24,421 nucleotides of DNA, from the NCBI GenBank assembly GCA_034698045.1, contig JAQGAU010000744.1, positions 1-24,421 on the forward strand. The letters run 5' to 3'. The stretch's first letter is position 1; each line of letters begins with the position of its first letter. The notes beneath the pieces were generated by a model that saw nothing but the letters and a program-made list of their open reading frames with translations, did not search any database and was not told the DNA's origin. This DNA is from Paramacrobiotus richtersi (lineage: Eukaryota > Tardigrada > Eutardigrada > Parachela > Macrobiotidae). Shown here in pieces: positions 7,934 to 18,482 of this stretch. The translations under genes and the position numbers were made by a program.

Positions 7934-10517
7934 ACGTCTACTTAATTCGCCGTTAGACTGCTAGTCTGCGCAGCCGCGGCAATATAACTGAAAAGTAGAT
8001 GCGTTTCCTCGGGGTACGCGGTTTGAAAATTCCTTTGCAGTAGTACTTATCAGTTATCACGCCGGTGACGGCGCTGGGAGATTTCTGGAGTAAACTCCGC
8101 GGCCTTTAAGAAAACTATTTCCATCATAATTTGCACCAAGTAATCGTGAATCTCCGGATCTGTTGATTTTTGACAGCCGGAAGACTATTTAGCTTATTTT
8201 CTCATCCCGTGTCTGACCACTCGAGGGTCTACTTGTACTGATTCTACAATGAAAAATACGCTTAGTAAAGAGTCATTTCCAGTTAACCATGGTAATTTAA
8301 TGCACTCGCTCACACTATCCGGTATGAGAACGGAGTCTGCAGCCTACCAGCACTGTATGCAATTTACGTAGTGAAAGGTCATGGCTCCTTCGAGGCAGTT
8401 AATTCATGGTTATTTTGTACAAATTAACCACATAAATTACTAAGCTCATCGAGCAGTATGCTCTAACAAATTCGCTTTACTGTTTTAATTTGAATATTTC
8501 GTATCTTCACCGCATACGTACATATAATGAAGTATTCTGCTTGCATATTTTGTAATAAAACTTTTGCTTTTCGAACAGTTGATTCCTTTTCTGTAGTTTT
8601 CTCGGTCTTGTTAATCCTCGGGAGTGAATACGCTCAACAAAAAACAGTTGAAACCAGATGTACCCCGCAATAATCCCGAAGTGTTTAGAGTGTCATATTC
8701 AATGAGATTACTCCGACTAGTCAGTAAAAACGCATCTCTTGACTATTACCGTCTCTTATGAAAAAAACACGCTGACGTACATATGTTAAAATTAGATTCC
8801 TTTATAAATGAAAAAAGTGTCAAGGCAGAGGTTTTTATGCACCGGTCTTCTAATTGGCAATCAAAGACATCGGACAAAAACGGCCACAGTTTGATGTTGC
8901 AGTAACCCGCCTTCATAAAACGACACGGATCGATGAGAACAAGAATACTGCGTTCGTAAATGGCGCCAACAACACTTTACTTTGTCGATCGCTAATTAAG
9001 CTGGCCTTGTAGGTGACAGGCCACTGAATCGAGGCACAAATGTAAGTCAACGAAAAGAATAATTACCCGTACCAAGACGAAGAACTGACTATATCTAGAT
9101 AATTTAGATATAATAAGTTCTTGACAGTACATAAACATAGCACGATACACTGAACTGCTGCAAGTTATTATTAACGCACTAACTTAAGGAACAATGAAAA
9201 CACCACTTATGATTCATAGCAATTATGAGGACTCCACATCTGTTAAGTACAGGATGAAGCGGCAAGTATCTAACCGTCTAACCTGGAAGACTATTACCGA
9301 AAATACTAGTTGCTAGAACTAGTTCAGCAGGCTGATGAAGTATTTTTTGGTTATGTAGTATTTGGTGGTTCAGTCCACTTCGCAGGAACCTTATAGTCCA
9401 AAATGCAACCAAGTCTGGGATGATGATTAAGTTTTGTTGCTTGCGTACAACTTCTTGGCAGAAGCAAGATATGCATTTTACATTTCGGATTTTATTCGCT
9501 GCCCTTTCCTTGCTAGCATTGAATCTGTGTATAGGGTTCATTTCAGCTGGAACCGCTCGCGGAACGATTATGTTACAATTATGGAGAGGTGAACGTCGAC
9601 CTATCGACCTAAAAACTATGAAGAGATTAATGTTACAACGGGTTTTGCAATTTGTCCTGTGGATGAAGAATGGTGACGGTTCACTGACGAACAAGTTCTC
9701 ACTTCTGTGTGTTTGAATTTAATATACTAAAATAATGCAGTAGGTTTTTATCAGTTTTGCGTACGCACCCACTGAAGTGCGACTTTTGAGCACTATACAT
9801 CTTACCCTTCTTGATTGAAACTAACTGGAAAGGTCTGCAGCAGTTCTCAGTGTATACAAGATGGTTATTAACAAGTTCTCATGCATTTGATCTCACTTTT
9901 AGTTTTATTCCTTTGGATAAGCAGAGACGTTTGATTCATTAGAATTAGATAATACGTGTTCGTAGATCCACAATTCCGGATGCAAGCTGTACATGTTGGT
10001 AGAATCTGATGTGCTCTGTGTTCCGTTCATTGCGATGACGTAAATGCCAGCATTCTGTACTGAAGTCGGTCGTCTTGTCAGTCGTTTCCTCAGTCTTATT
10101 GACAAATATTTCTTGTGGTGTAGTAACTGGCATATAGATATTCTTTTCGTGTCGTCACTGTACCTGTGCACTAGCTACATTTGCGCTCAAGTTTCGTGTT
10201 GGTTGGAGAGGGCCGTGCTGTCCGCAGCTCGTACTTGCGATGGCTTTGTTCAAACAACCTTACCTAACAATTCTGTACCGCGGGATCAAGGCAGCTGAAG
10301 TATGAACAAGTCGATCAACGATCGATTTCATTTATGAGCATTTTGCCGTTTGACCGAGTGTGTGGAACTGCATGAAGTTGGCATCAACGATTGATTAAAA
10401 TCCACATTACAAAGCTTTCCCGTCTTTGTGGAAGTACCGTCGAGGTTAATTTCACACATAATTTGACCGTTAGGGTGTGTTTGATTATCTGGTCCGTTTC
10501 GATTACTCTCGACCAAC
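7934..10517. other. Left flank of duplicated block, copy 1; no supported gene
   Basis: About 2.6 kb upstream of the first membrane-protein gene, homologous in patches to 14250-16426. Open frames on both strands (9694-9278 minus, 9420-9716 plus, 10171-9905 minus) are not kept open in the second copy, which carries stops and small indels, so I do not call genes. One patch (about 9530-9590, equal to 15465-15515) keeps an ATG followed by LQLWR/VRLWR codons and a GT donor (GAGAG then GTGA) in both copies. It could be a conserved untranslated or short upstream exon. A palindromic element lies at 9069-9130. Confidence 0.4.
9069..9130. repeat. Palindromic element, copy 1
   Basis: An imperfect inverted repeat bounded by GTAC on each side. 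The left arm (around AAGAACTGACTATATCT) pairs with the right arm (AGATATAATAAGTTCTT), with a short AT-rich loop. The same core recurs at 23624-23673. No target duplication or coding capacity is visible. Confidence 0.65.
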
Positions 10518-11392
10518 ATGCAGCGCGAAAAACGCGGAAAAACTCGTGGGGGAACTTTTACACGTATAGTCGGACTAACAACTATGGCTTTGGCCTATGC
10601 AAGTAAGTACAAAATTTTCTGATCATCTTTCTCCATAACAAAAATTGCAGTTTTACATGACCTTTCGTACCTGTATCATAAATGCTGTGGTAATTTGTTT
10701 CTTCACAATATTATTGTCTACGCAGTATAAGCCTGTGCGACTACAAAATGTGTGTAGAAAAAGACGATTAGAACCATTCTCTACAGTGTAACTTCCTCAT
10801 TTTAGATCTATGGCTGTTGCCGTATCCTATTCTCATGTCTGTTCACAACACCAACCTAACCGTGTCGATCAGCCTGATGATAATTGGTTCCAAGTGGAAG
10901 AAGGATCTACTGCGCACAAATAAGATCTGTGTCGGATTCATCCTGCTGTTGGGAATCGCCACCGGGATCCTTCTGCTAATGCTTGCCAGTAAATCTTTCA
11001 CTCTACTCGGCAGACTGGATCTCCTCATGGAAAATTTTGCACAGGTTAATCGTTCAAGTCTCTCAGTGGCACGAAATGATAGTACACAGTCCCAACAACT
11101 AATATCCCCCATCCAGCAAGGCTACCAGCAAATTCACGACGAATCGAACCCAAGTGATATGGCATTTGCTCGTATGCTGTGGACCGTGAACCACAGCCTG
11201 TATGCCGTCAGCGGTGTGATGATCCTACTCTGTGCCATTTACGCTGCTCTCACTTGGTCACAGAAAGCAGAACATGAGCGTGACCTTGTCCATGAACAAG
11301 ACGGCCGTTGTGGAAATGACTCTACTTCTGAGACTGGGAAGCCGTACTACCAGAACCCGGATGCTCCTCTGGATATAGTTATAAAGACATAA
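10518..11392 (+). CDS. Four-helix membrane protein, unrecognised family (paralogue 1)
   Basis: Two exons, 10518-10602 and 10806-11392, joined by a GT-AG intron (A + AT = Asn) give 223 residues. The N-terminus is basic (MQREKRGKTRGG). Hydrophobic segments lie at about 17-40, about 45-57 (short), 69-92 and about 160-183. A basic KWKKDLLR stretch between the second and third suggests that it and both termini are cytoplasmic. The loop between helices 3 and 4, about 65 residues, has two N-glycosylation sequons (NRSS, NDST) and would be outside. The layout is like a tetraspan protein, but the loop has no CCG motif or paired cysteines, so it is not a tetraspanin. The C-terminal tail is acidic and polar. 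A paralogue at 16427-17243 keeps the intron position, helices and the LWLLPY motif. The start is the first ATG of the exon, also kept in the paralogue. I know no function for it. Confidence 0.75.
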
Positions 11393-11771
11393 ACGTGACT
11401 TCTTTGTGCTCTACGCGTGAAACCGAATACGACTGGGAACTCGTCCAATATCCCGTAGAAAGGGCCAGTTCATAAGCTAACGCCTAAAGTTTCGTATTAT
11501 TTCATCGCCTATTCGCCTATTGTAAATTGTAATGATCGAGCGAAAGATTTGGGTTGATTACGAGCTTATAGGAATGTTTTCGCATGCTTATAGACAGTGA
11601 GTTATACAGTAGTAGCCTTATGCCTATTTTTATGAGCACTATTTCCGCATGTGACATGGTTCTTCAGTTTTTTCCCCTATGGTATTCATCCTGTTCATCG
11701 ATATGCAGGTACCATACGTACTAATGTATACACAGATATTTGCTTTATATATTATTGACCTTGAATTGTGG

Positions 11772-11777
11772 AATAAA
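11772..11777 (+). terminator. Polyadenylation signal of membrane-protein paralogue 1
   Basis: AATAAA lies 380 bases after the stop codon, inside a GTGGAATAAAGATTGTG string that is identical around 17721-17737, after the second paralogue. Conservation within otherwise diverged 3' flanks supports real use. Confidence 0.65.
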
Positions 11778-12102
11778 GATTGTGGCCCATGACCGGTACC
11801 AGATGATGGAGTAACTTCGGGGCCTTTTTAATGACCGGTAGCCATAGTTCAGGTAAACAACGATTGTACGATGGTGACAAAATCAGCTGACAATGTAACT
11901 ACCGGAAAGCAAAAAAGAGGGAATGGTATTACCGTACAGGCGTCACAAAATTATTCCGCTCTGATGAAGGAACAATTGTGTTAGGATTATATCATGCGTA
12001 GGCACACAAAAACAATCGCTAGGCTGGTCTGGGGAAGGTTTTTATCCGTTAAGCAAAAGACTGCTATCTACGGAAGCGGAGGTATTATTCAACAATATAC
12101 AG

Positions 12103-12240
12103 TAGGACTATTAATTTTCGTATGCAGATCATCAGCAGAGCGCTCTTTACATTATAAAAAGAAACAATATAGGACTATTAATTTTCGTATGCAGATAGTC
12201 AGAAGAGCGCTCTTTACAGAGTACATTACAAAAAGAAACA
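12103..12240. repeat. Two-copy tandem repeat, about 70 bp unit
   Basis: Units 12103-12169 and 12170-12240 share TAGGACTATTAATTTTCG, GTATGCAGAT, AGAGCGCTCTTTACA and AAAAAGAAACA. The second unit has a few substitutions and a short insertion near its end. No function is visible. Confidence 0.85.
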
Positions 12241-13506
12241 CACGCCCTTGAGGATTCTAAACTAACGACTACCCTTCAAACTTGGACTGTCAATCCACTG
12301 TTTATTTTGTTAAAAATAAACCTCTTTCGCAAATTTGATACTCTTTTGCGGTCTTTGGCATGTGTTTACAAGAACAAAAACTTAGTAAGACTTTCGTTCC
12401 TATCTGCTAGTCGGTGCATCGGAAAGGCTGAATGTCAAGATTCTCCACGGCTTTTATAGCACAGTTCTAACTGAAACGGAAACGATCGACTACATCTGAG
12501 CACGAAACTGAAAGGTAACGCAGTCAGTGCTGTATATTTCGGTTGCGGGTGACATTTATTAGTGCATAACGTCAGTTACCGTCTAGTAAATACGACAGTA
12601 CGGTATATTCCCAAAAAACAAGGGAGCCCAGGCATTGGCACTGATCAACTGCGGAGAGATTGCATATAGAGCAGCAATGATATAGAATGCTTGTGCCATT
12701 TTTAAATCGGTGTACGGGGCGACTAGTGTCCCAATACATTCCAGTTCGTCCGTGTTCCAAGTAAAAAATGGGGACGCAGCTTTATCAGCTTACGGTATCT
12801 GGCTTTTATCTAAATGGTTTTTTCGAGATGCAGAAGGACATTGAATCGCGAAACAGCATGCCGCTAACGGTATAACTTCGTACATGGCATACGAATTGCG
12901 GGAGTTCGTATACGCACATTCCCAGGCAACTAACTTGCACAGGATTTACGTTACAGAGTACGCAGCTCATTCGAATAACAACAGAAGCATCTAACTCTAC
13001 AATATGAATGATCGGCCGAGCGCTCGTATTATCGAAATTTTGCTAACCAGAGCTACAGCGAAACACCAATATATATTGTAATCGGATTCCGTCGTATATA
13101 CTGCATCATATTACGATATTTATTTTAGAATATTTGCATCCGGCGCTAAAACATAGGTTAAAACATTATTCCACCAATTACGCGTCGAGGTCACTTTGAA
13201 AATCATGAGCTAACAGATAATATGTTGCTGAGAAAATGGAAATAATTAAGTGAATCTTCTTTTCAAAAATACGCCATCAAAATAAAATGTAAATGAAAAT
13301 AAGAATAAAAGTAGGAATGGTTTCATAAGTTTTGGGATGCAAAACAGTACTGGGTTTGTACGTTAAGATTTGAACTAGGTTCAGAGTGTGGTTTTCAGTG
13401 GTTTGATAACTTCGATGCATGAACGGCTACAAATTTTAGATAAATGAAACACCAGTTTATCAAGTTTTGACTGTTACATTGCGTGCTGTGAACTGAGGAC
13501 TTGCAG

Positions 13507-14095
13507 AACAAGAGATTCGTTCAAGCGTCTCGCGGCCTGTCCGGGTACCGACTGGAATTCGACGCCAGCCAAAGTACTGCTAAGTTCTATGGCTATAACG
13601 ACTGCCTGTGATTTGGGTTTCATTTGCAAACCATGGGACATCCAGCAAGTCATCGCGGAACTGGAAGCGCAAGCTTTTCTGAATAGGCGATCTTCAGCAG
13701 CAGAGATTCGGCGGATCAACGGTTAGTGTAAAAGAACCTTGCCTCTACGCGAATCTATTATCTGTACTCCCGCGCTAGAATGATTTGTGTGGGCTCCGAT
13801 GTCTGGCCGGTCCAAATATGCGGAACTGGTTATTACTGGTTTGGCAAGAATCCACGGACATTAAGCATGACACAGCTAATTTTATAAATGCTTGTGAGGA
13901 GTGGACAATGGTGCAGTTTCACATTAACAACACTCTCTTACCTGACGCACACGATCATACCTGCCACACGTTTTTTCTGCACTATTTCGGTCAAGTACGT
14001 GTAGAGAAGTTTCCCGATCTGGAGCCGCTTTTGACGGAGGCATGGGTAACCGGGATAACTGGCAGTTGTTCAACGAGGCAAAGACGAGCATCTAG
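13507..14095 (+). pseudogene. Broken 3',5'-cyclic nucleotide phosphodiesterase catalytic fragment
   Basis: Pieces of a class I PDE catalytic domain (PDE5/6/11 type, cAMP/cGMP hydrolysis) occur in order on the plus strand. After a 3' splice site (TTGCAG) at 13506 comes NKRFVQ. Then, in the next frame, comes MAITTACDLGFICKPWDIQQ, the conserved second metal-binding Asp region of PDEs (family pattern TACDL..TKPW..Q..IAEL), ending at a possible donor near 13721. About 13900-14040 gives VQFHINNTLLP and KFPDLEPLL, and after a one-base shift NRDNWQLFNEAKTSI with a TAG at 14093-14095. These match the family C-terminus. At least two frameshifts, plus stops in the joined frame, and absence of the HD metal-binding exons upstream argue for a pseudogene or a strongly degraded duplicate. 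A sequencing error could explain one shift but not all the damage. Confidence 0.6.
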
Positions 14096-16426
14096 CCGCG
14101 AGCACTGCCTACGCCAATTTCTAACTGCATATTAACTGCTAATTATCTGCTGATCTGGTTATTACAGTTACTTTGGTCTTGTTCATACTCTAAAGGTCAC
14201 TTGGGTATGTGCGTTGAACGCTGCTGATATTTCGGTCAGTGGTGGGATTTACAAGGCAACTGGAAAGTACTGTAGGTGTGCTTTTTCCAGGGTATTCGGT
14301 CTGAAATCCCAGTTGCCAATTCATCTAAAATTATATCATGCTGACGACTGCGCTGGGACATCTCCAGAATAAACTGTGCGGTATTTTATGAAAATTATTA
14401 GCATTACAATTAGTACCGGACCTACCGGTGTAACCGTGAATTACTGCAGCTGTTGATTTTGACAGCATTAAGAGTGTCTAGCCTTTTCTTGCATCCATTG
14501 TCTGACCGTTGGACTTACTACAACACATATGATATGCCGTGAAAACAAGAGTCACGGTTCGAGAAAACTCACAATGCGCAACAAATACCAATTCATTATG
14601 GAGCTTTCATAGCTTACGTGAACTTCACTCGGACCAGCTGTGCCTTGACTACAATTTATTGTTATTTGACGAAAGCCATTGGCTACGCTTTCAGAAAGGT
14701 CAAATTGAATATATCTTCAAGCAGGGAAATGTTTACAACCAGTGACTTCAGCTCGGATCAATAACTGAATTCGACAACTTAATTACCAATAGTAATCAAT
14801 GACAATATAGTCATCAATAATTTACAATATTATGATCTTTAATGCCGAAAACATAATTTACGACACAATCATACTCAATGGTTCTTGTTAGCAACATAAT
14901 CACTGCAAAATCAAGAAACCCATCATCCGCCTGCGGATGTGCTGCATTGTCTAATAAGTAAGCCGTGCATTCTTCCGCTAGTAGGTACAGCGTAACGAGC
15001 CGTAACCTGGTGTGGGCTTCTAAAAAACCATATATACGCACTCCGTAATACATTAGCAGTATAGTGTCGTGACAATATGCATTCTGGCCCCAGCGATGTT
15101 TTTTACAGCTGGCTGCTTTTGCTTACCTTTGACTTATTTGATCTTGCAATGAGATCGTTCATACGAGTCATAAAAACGCACCTTTTGACTGTCACGGCCT
15201 CTAATTAAAAGAACACGCTGACGTACACATTGTGAAATTGAAATCCTTCTGTAACTGAAAAAAGCATCAACGCTGACAGTGCAGTGGTTTTTATGCCTTG
15301 TCTCTCAATTGACAATCAAACACTATCGCAGAAAAACGCCTGCAGTGTCATGTTGCACTAACCCGCCTTCATAGAACGACATGACATGGCATCGATTTAA
15401 ATCTCGGATTTCTGTTCACTATCCTTTCCTTGTCCGCAGGTGAAGTGTAGAGGGTTCGTTTCAGCTGGAACCGTTAACATAAAGGTCATGGTACGCTTAT
15501 GGAGAGGTGAGCGCCTATTCCACCGAAACTGAGGTAATAGAGGGGTAAATGCTATAAAGAGATTAATGTTGTGAGGGGGTTTTGCTCCAGTGTACTGTAT
15601 CTGTACTCATAGATAAAGAATGGAGTCGAACACGCTCTAACTTCTGTTTATTCGGAGTTAGTATGTTAATTGTGGTACTTTGTTATCAATTGTATATAAC
15701 CACACCTGAAGAGCGACTTATGAGTACTACAGTTTTCGCTTCTTGATTAAAAGGACTGACAGTTCTTAGCGTTTGAAAGATGGTTATGAAAAAGTTCTCA
15801 TGCATTTATGTAATCTCACTTTTAATCTCACTCCTGTGGATAGCGAAGACGTTTGATCCAACATAATACGTGTTCGTAGATTCACAATTCCGGATCCAAG
15901 TGAATGCTAAATATTGGTAGATGTGAATCCGTTCGTTTCGACGACGTAAATGTCACCATTCTGTGCAGGAGTCGCTGGTCTCGTCAGTGGTTTCCTCCAA
16001 CTTATTCACGGTACATTTTCTTGCCGTGTAATGTCGATATTTCTTTAGAATCTACGTATGCAGAAGCTATATAAATTTTGCACGAACGTTTGGTGTTGGT
16101 GAATTTAGGAGGCGAGGGCGTGTTTTGCGCAGTTCGTACTTACGATGGCTCTATGCATAAAACCATACATACCCTCTTTGATTACAACGGGATCAAGGCA
16201 GTTGAAAGTTTAAACATGAATGCCGAGTCCCAGATCGATCAATTTCATACACTGCAGGATTTATGACCGTTTGGCCGAAAGCAACAACCGCATTAACGGT
16301 TGATCAAAATCCAGGCTGCAAGACTTTCCCATCTTTGTGGAGTACCGTTCAGTCTGTTTTCACACATAACTTCGCCGTTTTGTTTATTTGATACTATCGG
16401 GTTCCTTTCCATTACGCCGAACCAAT
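14096..16426. other. Left flank of duplicated block, copy 2; no supported gene
   Basis: Collinear with the region upstream of paralogue 1. The minus-strand frame 15053-14814 (79 codons, hydrophobic, Leu-rich) and plus-strand frames at 14539-14745 and 16078-16266 have no counterpart kept open in the other copy and no recognised domain. No RNA gene was recognised. Confidence 0.4.
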
Positions 16427-17243
16427 ATGCAAAAGACACAAAAACGTGGAATTTCCCGTGGAGGAGCTTTTACAGTTTTTGTCGGATTAACCACTGCGAT
16501 TTTGACCCTTACAAGCAAGTACACAATTTCCTGAATACCTTTCTTTCTCCACAGCGAAATTCTCAGTTTTACAATCATGACTTTTACTCTGGTAATGTAT
16601 TTTTTAACGTTGTCTGCCAGCATAGGCCTGTGCGATTACAAAATGAAGAAAACTAACGAAAACGGTTAGAACCATTCTTTACAATGTAACTTCCCCGTTT
16701 GACGATTACAACCATTCTGTACAGTGTAACTTCCCCGTTGTAGATCTATGGCTGTTGCCGTACGGTGTTCTTATGACTGCCCACAACAATAACCTAAGCT
16801 TGTCGGTGAACCTGATGATGCTGGGCTTCATGTGGAAGAAAGGTCAACTCCACAAAAATAAGTTCTGTGTCGGATCCATTCTGCTTGTCGGGATCATTTT
16901 CGGCATTCTTCTGCTGGCCATTGCCCGTAAATCTTCCGATGTACTCGGCAGTGTGGATCTCCTCACGCAAGGGTTTGCGCGTCTCGCAGTTTCAGAAAAT
17001 GGTACGCAGTCCCAACAAGTGGTATTCCCCATCGACCAAGGCTACCGGCTAGTCTACGAGCAAGCGAAGCCACGTGACATGTTTTATGCCCGACTTATGT
17101 GGAGGGGTATCTACATTCTCCATGGCGCGAACGGTGTTGTGATCCTGCTCAGTGCCATTTTCGCTGCTTTCACCTGGTTTCAGAGTACAGAAGCTGAGCG
17201 TGACCTTGCCCAAGAACGAGACGATAGTTCCGGAGATGACTAA
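16427..17243 (+). CDS. Four-helix membrane protein, unrecognised family (paralogue 2, shorter tail)
   Basis: Exons 16427-16514 and 16744-17243 give 195 residues, from MQKTQKRGISRGG to a TAA in the acidic tail. It shares with paralogue 1 the intron phase (A + AT = Asn), the LWLLPY motif after the junction, the central WKK basic stretch, helices around CVGSILLVGIIFGILLLAIA and NGVVILLSAIFAAFTW, the GTQSQQ loop motif and the ERDL tail. The first intron uses a GC donor in place of the GT of paralogue 1. Relative to paralogue 1 an in-frame TAA and a one-base insertion (GACTAATACGTCTGAG against GACTCTACTTCTGAG) remove the last 20 or so residues, although homologous DNA continues beyond. One sequon (NGTQ) remains in the extracellular loop. 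The membrane core is intact, so the gene may still be functional. Family and function unknown. Confidence 0.7.
16515..16516 (+). promoter_or_regulatory. GC splice donor of paralogue 2 intron
   Basis: At the position where paralogue 1 has CAA then GTAAGTAC, paralogue 2 has CAA then GCAAGTAC. The rest of the donor is a perfect match to U1 pairing, as expected for GC-AG introns. Using it preserves phase and protein alignment with paralogue 1. Confidence 0.75.
16666..16743 (+). repeat. 40 bp duplication covering the 3' splice region
   Basis: Units starting at 16666 and 16706 share ACCATTCT, ACA.TGTAACTTCCCCGTT. Paralogue 1 has only one unit before its acceptor. Only the second unit here ends in a TAG acceptor next to the exon, so the first unit is a spare polypyrimidine-type tract without a good AG. 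Confidence 0.75.
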
Positions 17244-17724
17244 TACGTCTGAGGCTGGGAAACAGTACTACAAGAAGCAGGACGATACTCTGGTTACAAT
17301 CGCGGGGACTTCGGTGTGCTGACTGTTTGCGCGAAACCGAATACGACTAGGAACGTCTCCAACATCGCTGCTGTTATCCCGCAGAAAATCCCAGTTCAAA
17401 AACTGACGCCTAACGTTCGTGTTATTTTATCGCCTATCGTAATGAACGCAGCATTAGCTTATAGGAACGTTTTCGCACGCTTGTAGTAGCCTTAAACCAA
17501 TGCTCATGACCACTGTTTTTGCATGTAATATTATACGGACAAGTGGTGAGCTCCTCGTTACTAGTATCGTATAAATGGAAATATGGAACAACCAAGCATC
17601 CGTTAAGCCCTCTTTGACGAATCACTTTGTGGTTTTTCAGTTTTTCCCCGTGATATTCTACTTTAATCAATAACCCAGACACATTATAGTATAGGTAACT
17701 TTACTTGCTTTATGATTACCGTGG

Positions 17725-17730
17725 AATAAA
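17725..17730 (+). terminator. Polyadenylation signal of membrane-protein paralogue 2
   Basis: AATAAA in the same conserved GTGGAATAAAGATTGTG context as after paralogue 1, about 480 bases after the present stop codon. Confidence 0.6.
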
Positions 17731-18482
17731 GATTGTGTCATCCAACCCGGAGAATTACTCGCTGATCTAATAACTTAGGGGCCTTTCTAATTGACCGGTA
17801 ATCATCGTTCAGGTGAACAATAACTGTAAGGTGGTGACAAATTTAGCTGACAATTTAACAACCGGAAAACAAAGAAAGACGAAATTATATTACACAACTG
17901 AGACAAGTAGGTTAGGATAATGATGCATAGGGCACAAGAAAACAATCACTAGGCTGAAACAGTAGTTTTTATCCATGATGAAGGAGTGGTCCGTCCTGAA
18001 TTTCACAGCTGCATGAAGGTCGCAGATGTCAGTTGACCGGAGAAGCGAGATCAGCCGATTAATCGTTAAACATCGTCTTATCTTACAAGTGTTAGTGTTA
18101 GCTGTTGCATAAAGGTGACCCCGCGGCGTTTTGGGAACTTTTCCTGTCCGACTGGTGAACCTGGACATACTAAACCAATCGATCTACATTTTGCAGCTTT
18201 TTTCCGTGAACTTTTTTCAAACCTGCTCCGGCTGCTCACCGTATACCGGTACATTTTTAAGTACTTTACTGTCGATGTCGTTGGTGAAGGAGACAAATTC
18301 GGATAGGAAAGAAAATGGTAAAAATAGTCTACAGATACTTCCGTATAAACCTGACAAGTAGACATTTTTGGCCCGGAGTTTAGAATAGATACTCGACTAG
18401 TGCATACCAATATAAAATGATGTACTAAAATTCGTGAGTATTGGGCAATGTGTATCTGTACCACACTTAAACTGTGGCAAGA

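Larger units (their letters stand above)
7970..12050. repeat. Segmental duplication, copy 1
   Basis: This block and 14250-17975 are direct repeats, diverged but collinear. Matching landmarks are GACGGCGCTGGGAGATTTC / GACTGCGCTGGGACATCTC (about 8067 and 14343), ACACGCTGACGTACA (about 8768 and 15217), AACCCGCCTTCATA (about 8905 and 15360), TTTCAGCTGGAACCG (about 9541 and 15458), the two gene exons, GTGGAATAAAGATTGTG (11768 and 17721) and TAGCTGACAA / CAGCTGACAA after the genes. Borders are approximate because similarity fades at both ends. Confidence 0.85.
11393..13506. other. 3' flank of paralogue 1 and intergenic region
   Basis: Begins with the likely 3' untranslated region, ending near the AATAAA at 11772. 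The duplicated block ends near 12050. Beyond that there is a 70 bp tandem repeat (12103-12240) and AT-rich DNA. The 85-codon plus-strand frame at 11994-12251 is made mostly of the repeat, and the minus-strand frame 12760-12572 has no recognisable feature. I searched this stretch by eye for further phosphodiesterase exons (metal-binding HD motifs) and found none. Confidence 0.45.
14250..17975. repeat. Segmental duplication, copy 2
   Basis: Direct repeat of 7970-12050, with many small indels and substitutions throughout the noncoding parts and a better preserved coding part. It lies about 2.2 kb downstream of copy 1, with the phosphodiesterase remnant in between. Borders are approximate. Confidence 0.85.

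Noticed and set aside
9278-9694. 138-codon minus-strand frame
   Set aside because: Its counterpart in copy 2 of the duplicated block is broken by several stops and indels, and no domain is recognisable.
9905-10171. Minus-strand frame with a polar Thr/Glu-rich sequence, partly similar in copy 2
   Set aside because: The similarity shifts frame between the copies and copy 2 has stops, which fits shared noncoding descent.
10328-10606. Frames on both strands overlapping the first exon of membrane-protein paralogue 1
   Set aside because: They are out of frame with the exon that joins across the intron to the conserved second exon.
12872-12909. A loxP-like arrangement: ATAACTTCGTA, a short spacer, TACGAA and a further TTCGTATA
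   Set aside because: Only part of each 13 bp lox arm matches, the spacer is wrong, and there is no recombinase or phage context; chance similarity in an animal genome.
14285-14315. Short resemblance (ATTCGGTCTGAAATCC) to the end of the GH16-like exon
   Set aside because: The same stretch aligns better with the collinear position in copy 1 of the duplicated block (about 8010-8035), so it is part of that duplication and not a lectin relic.
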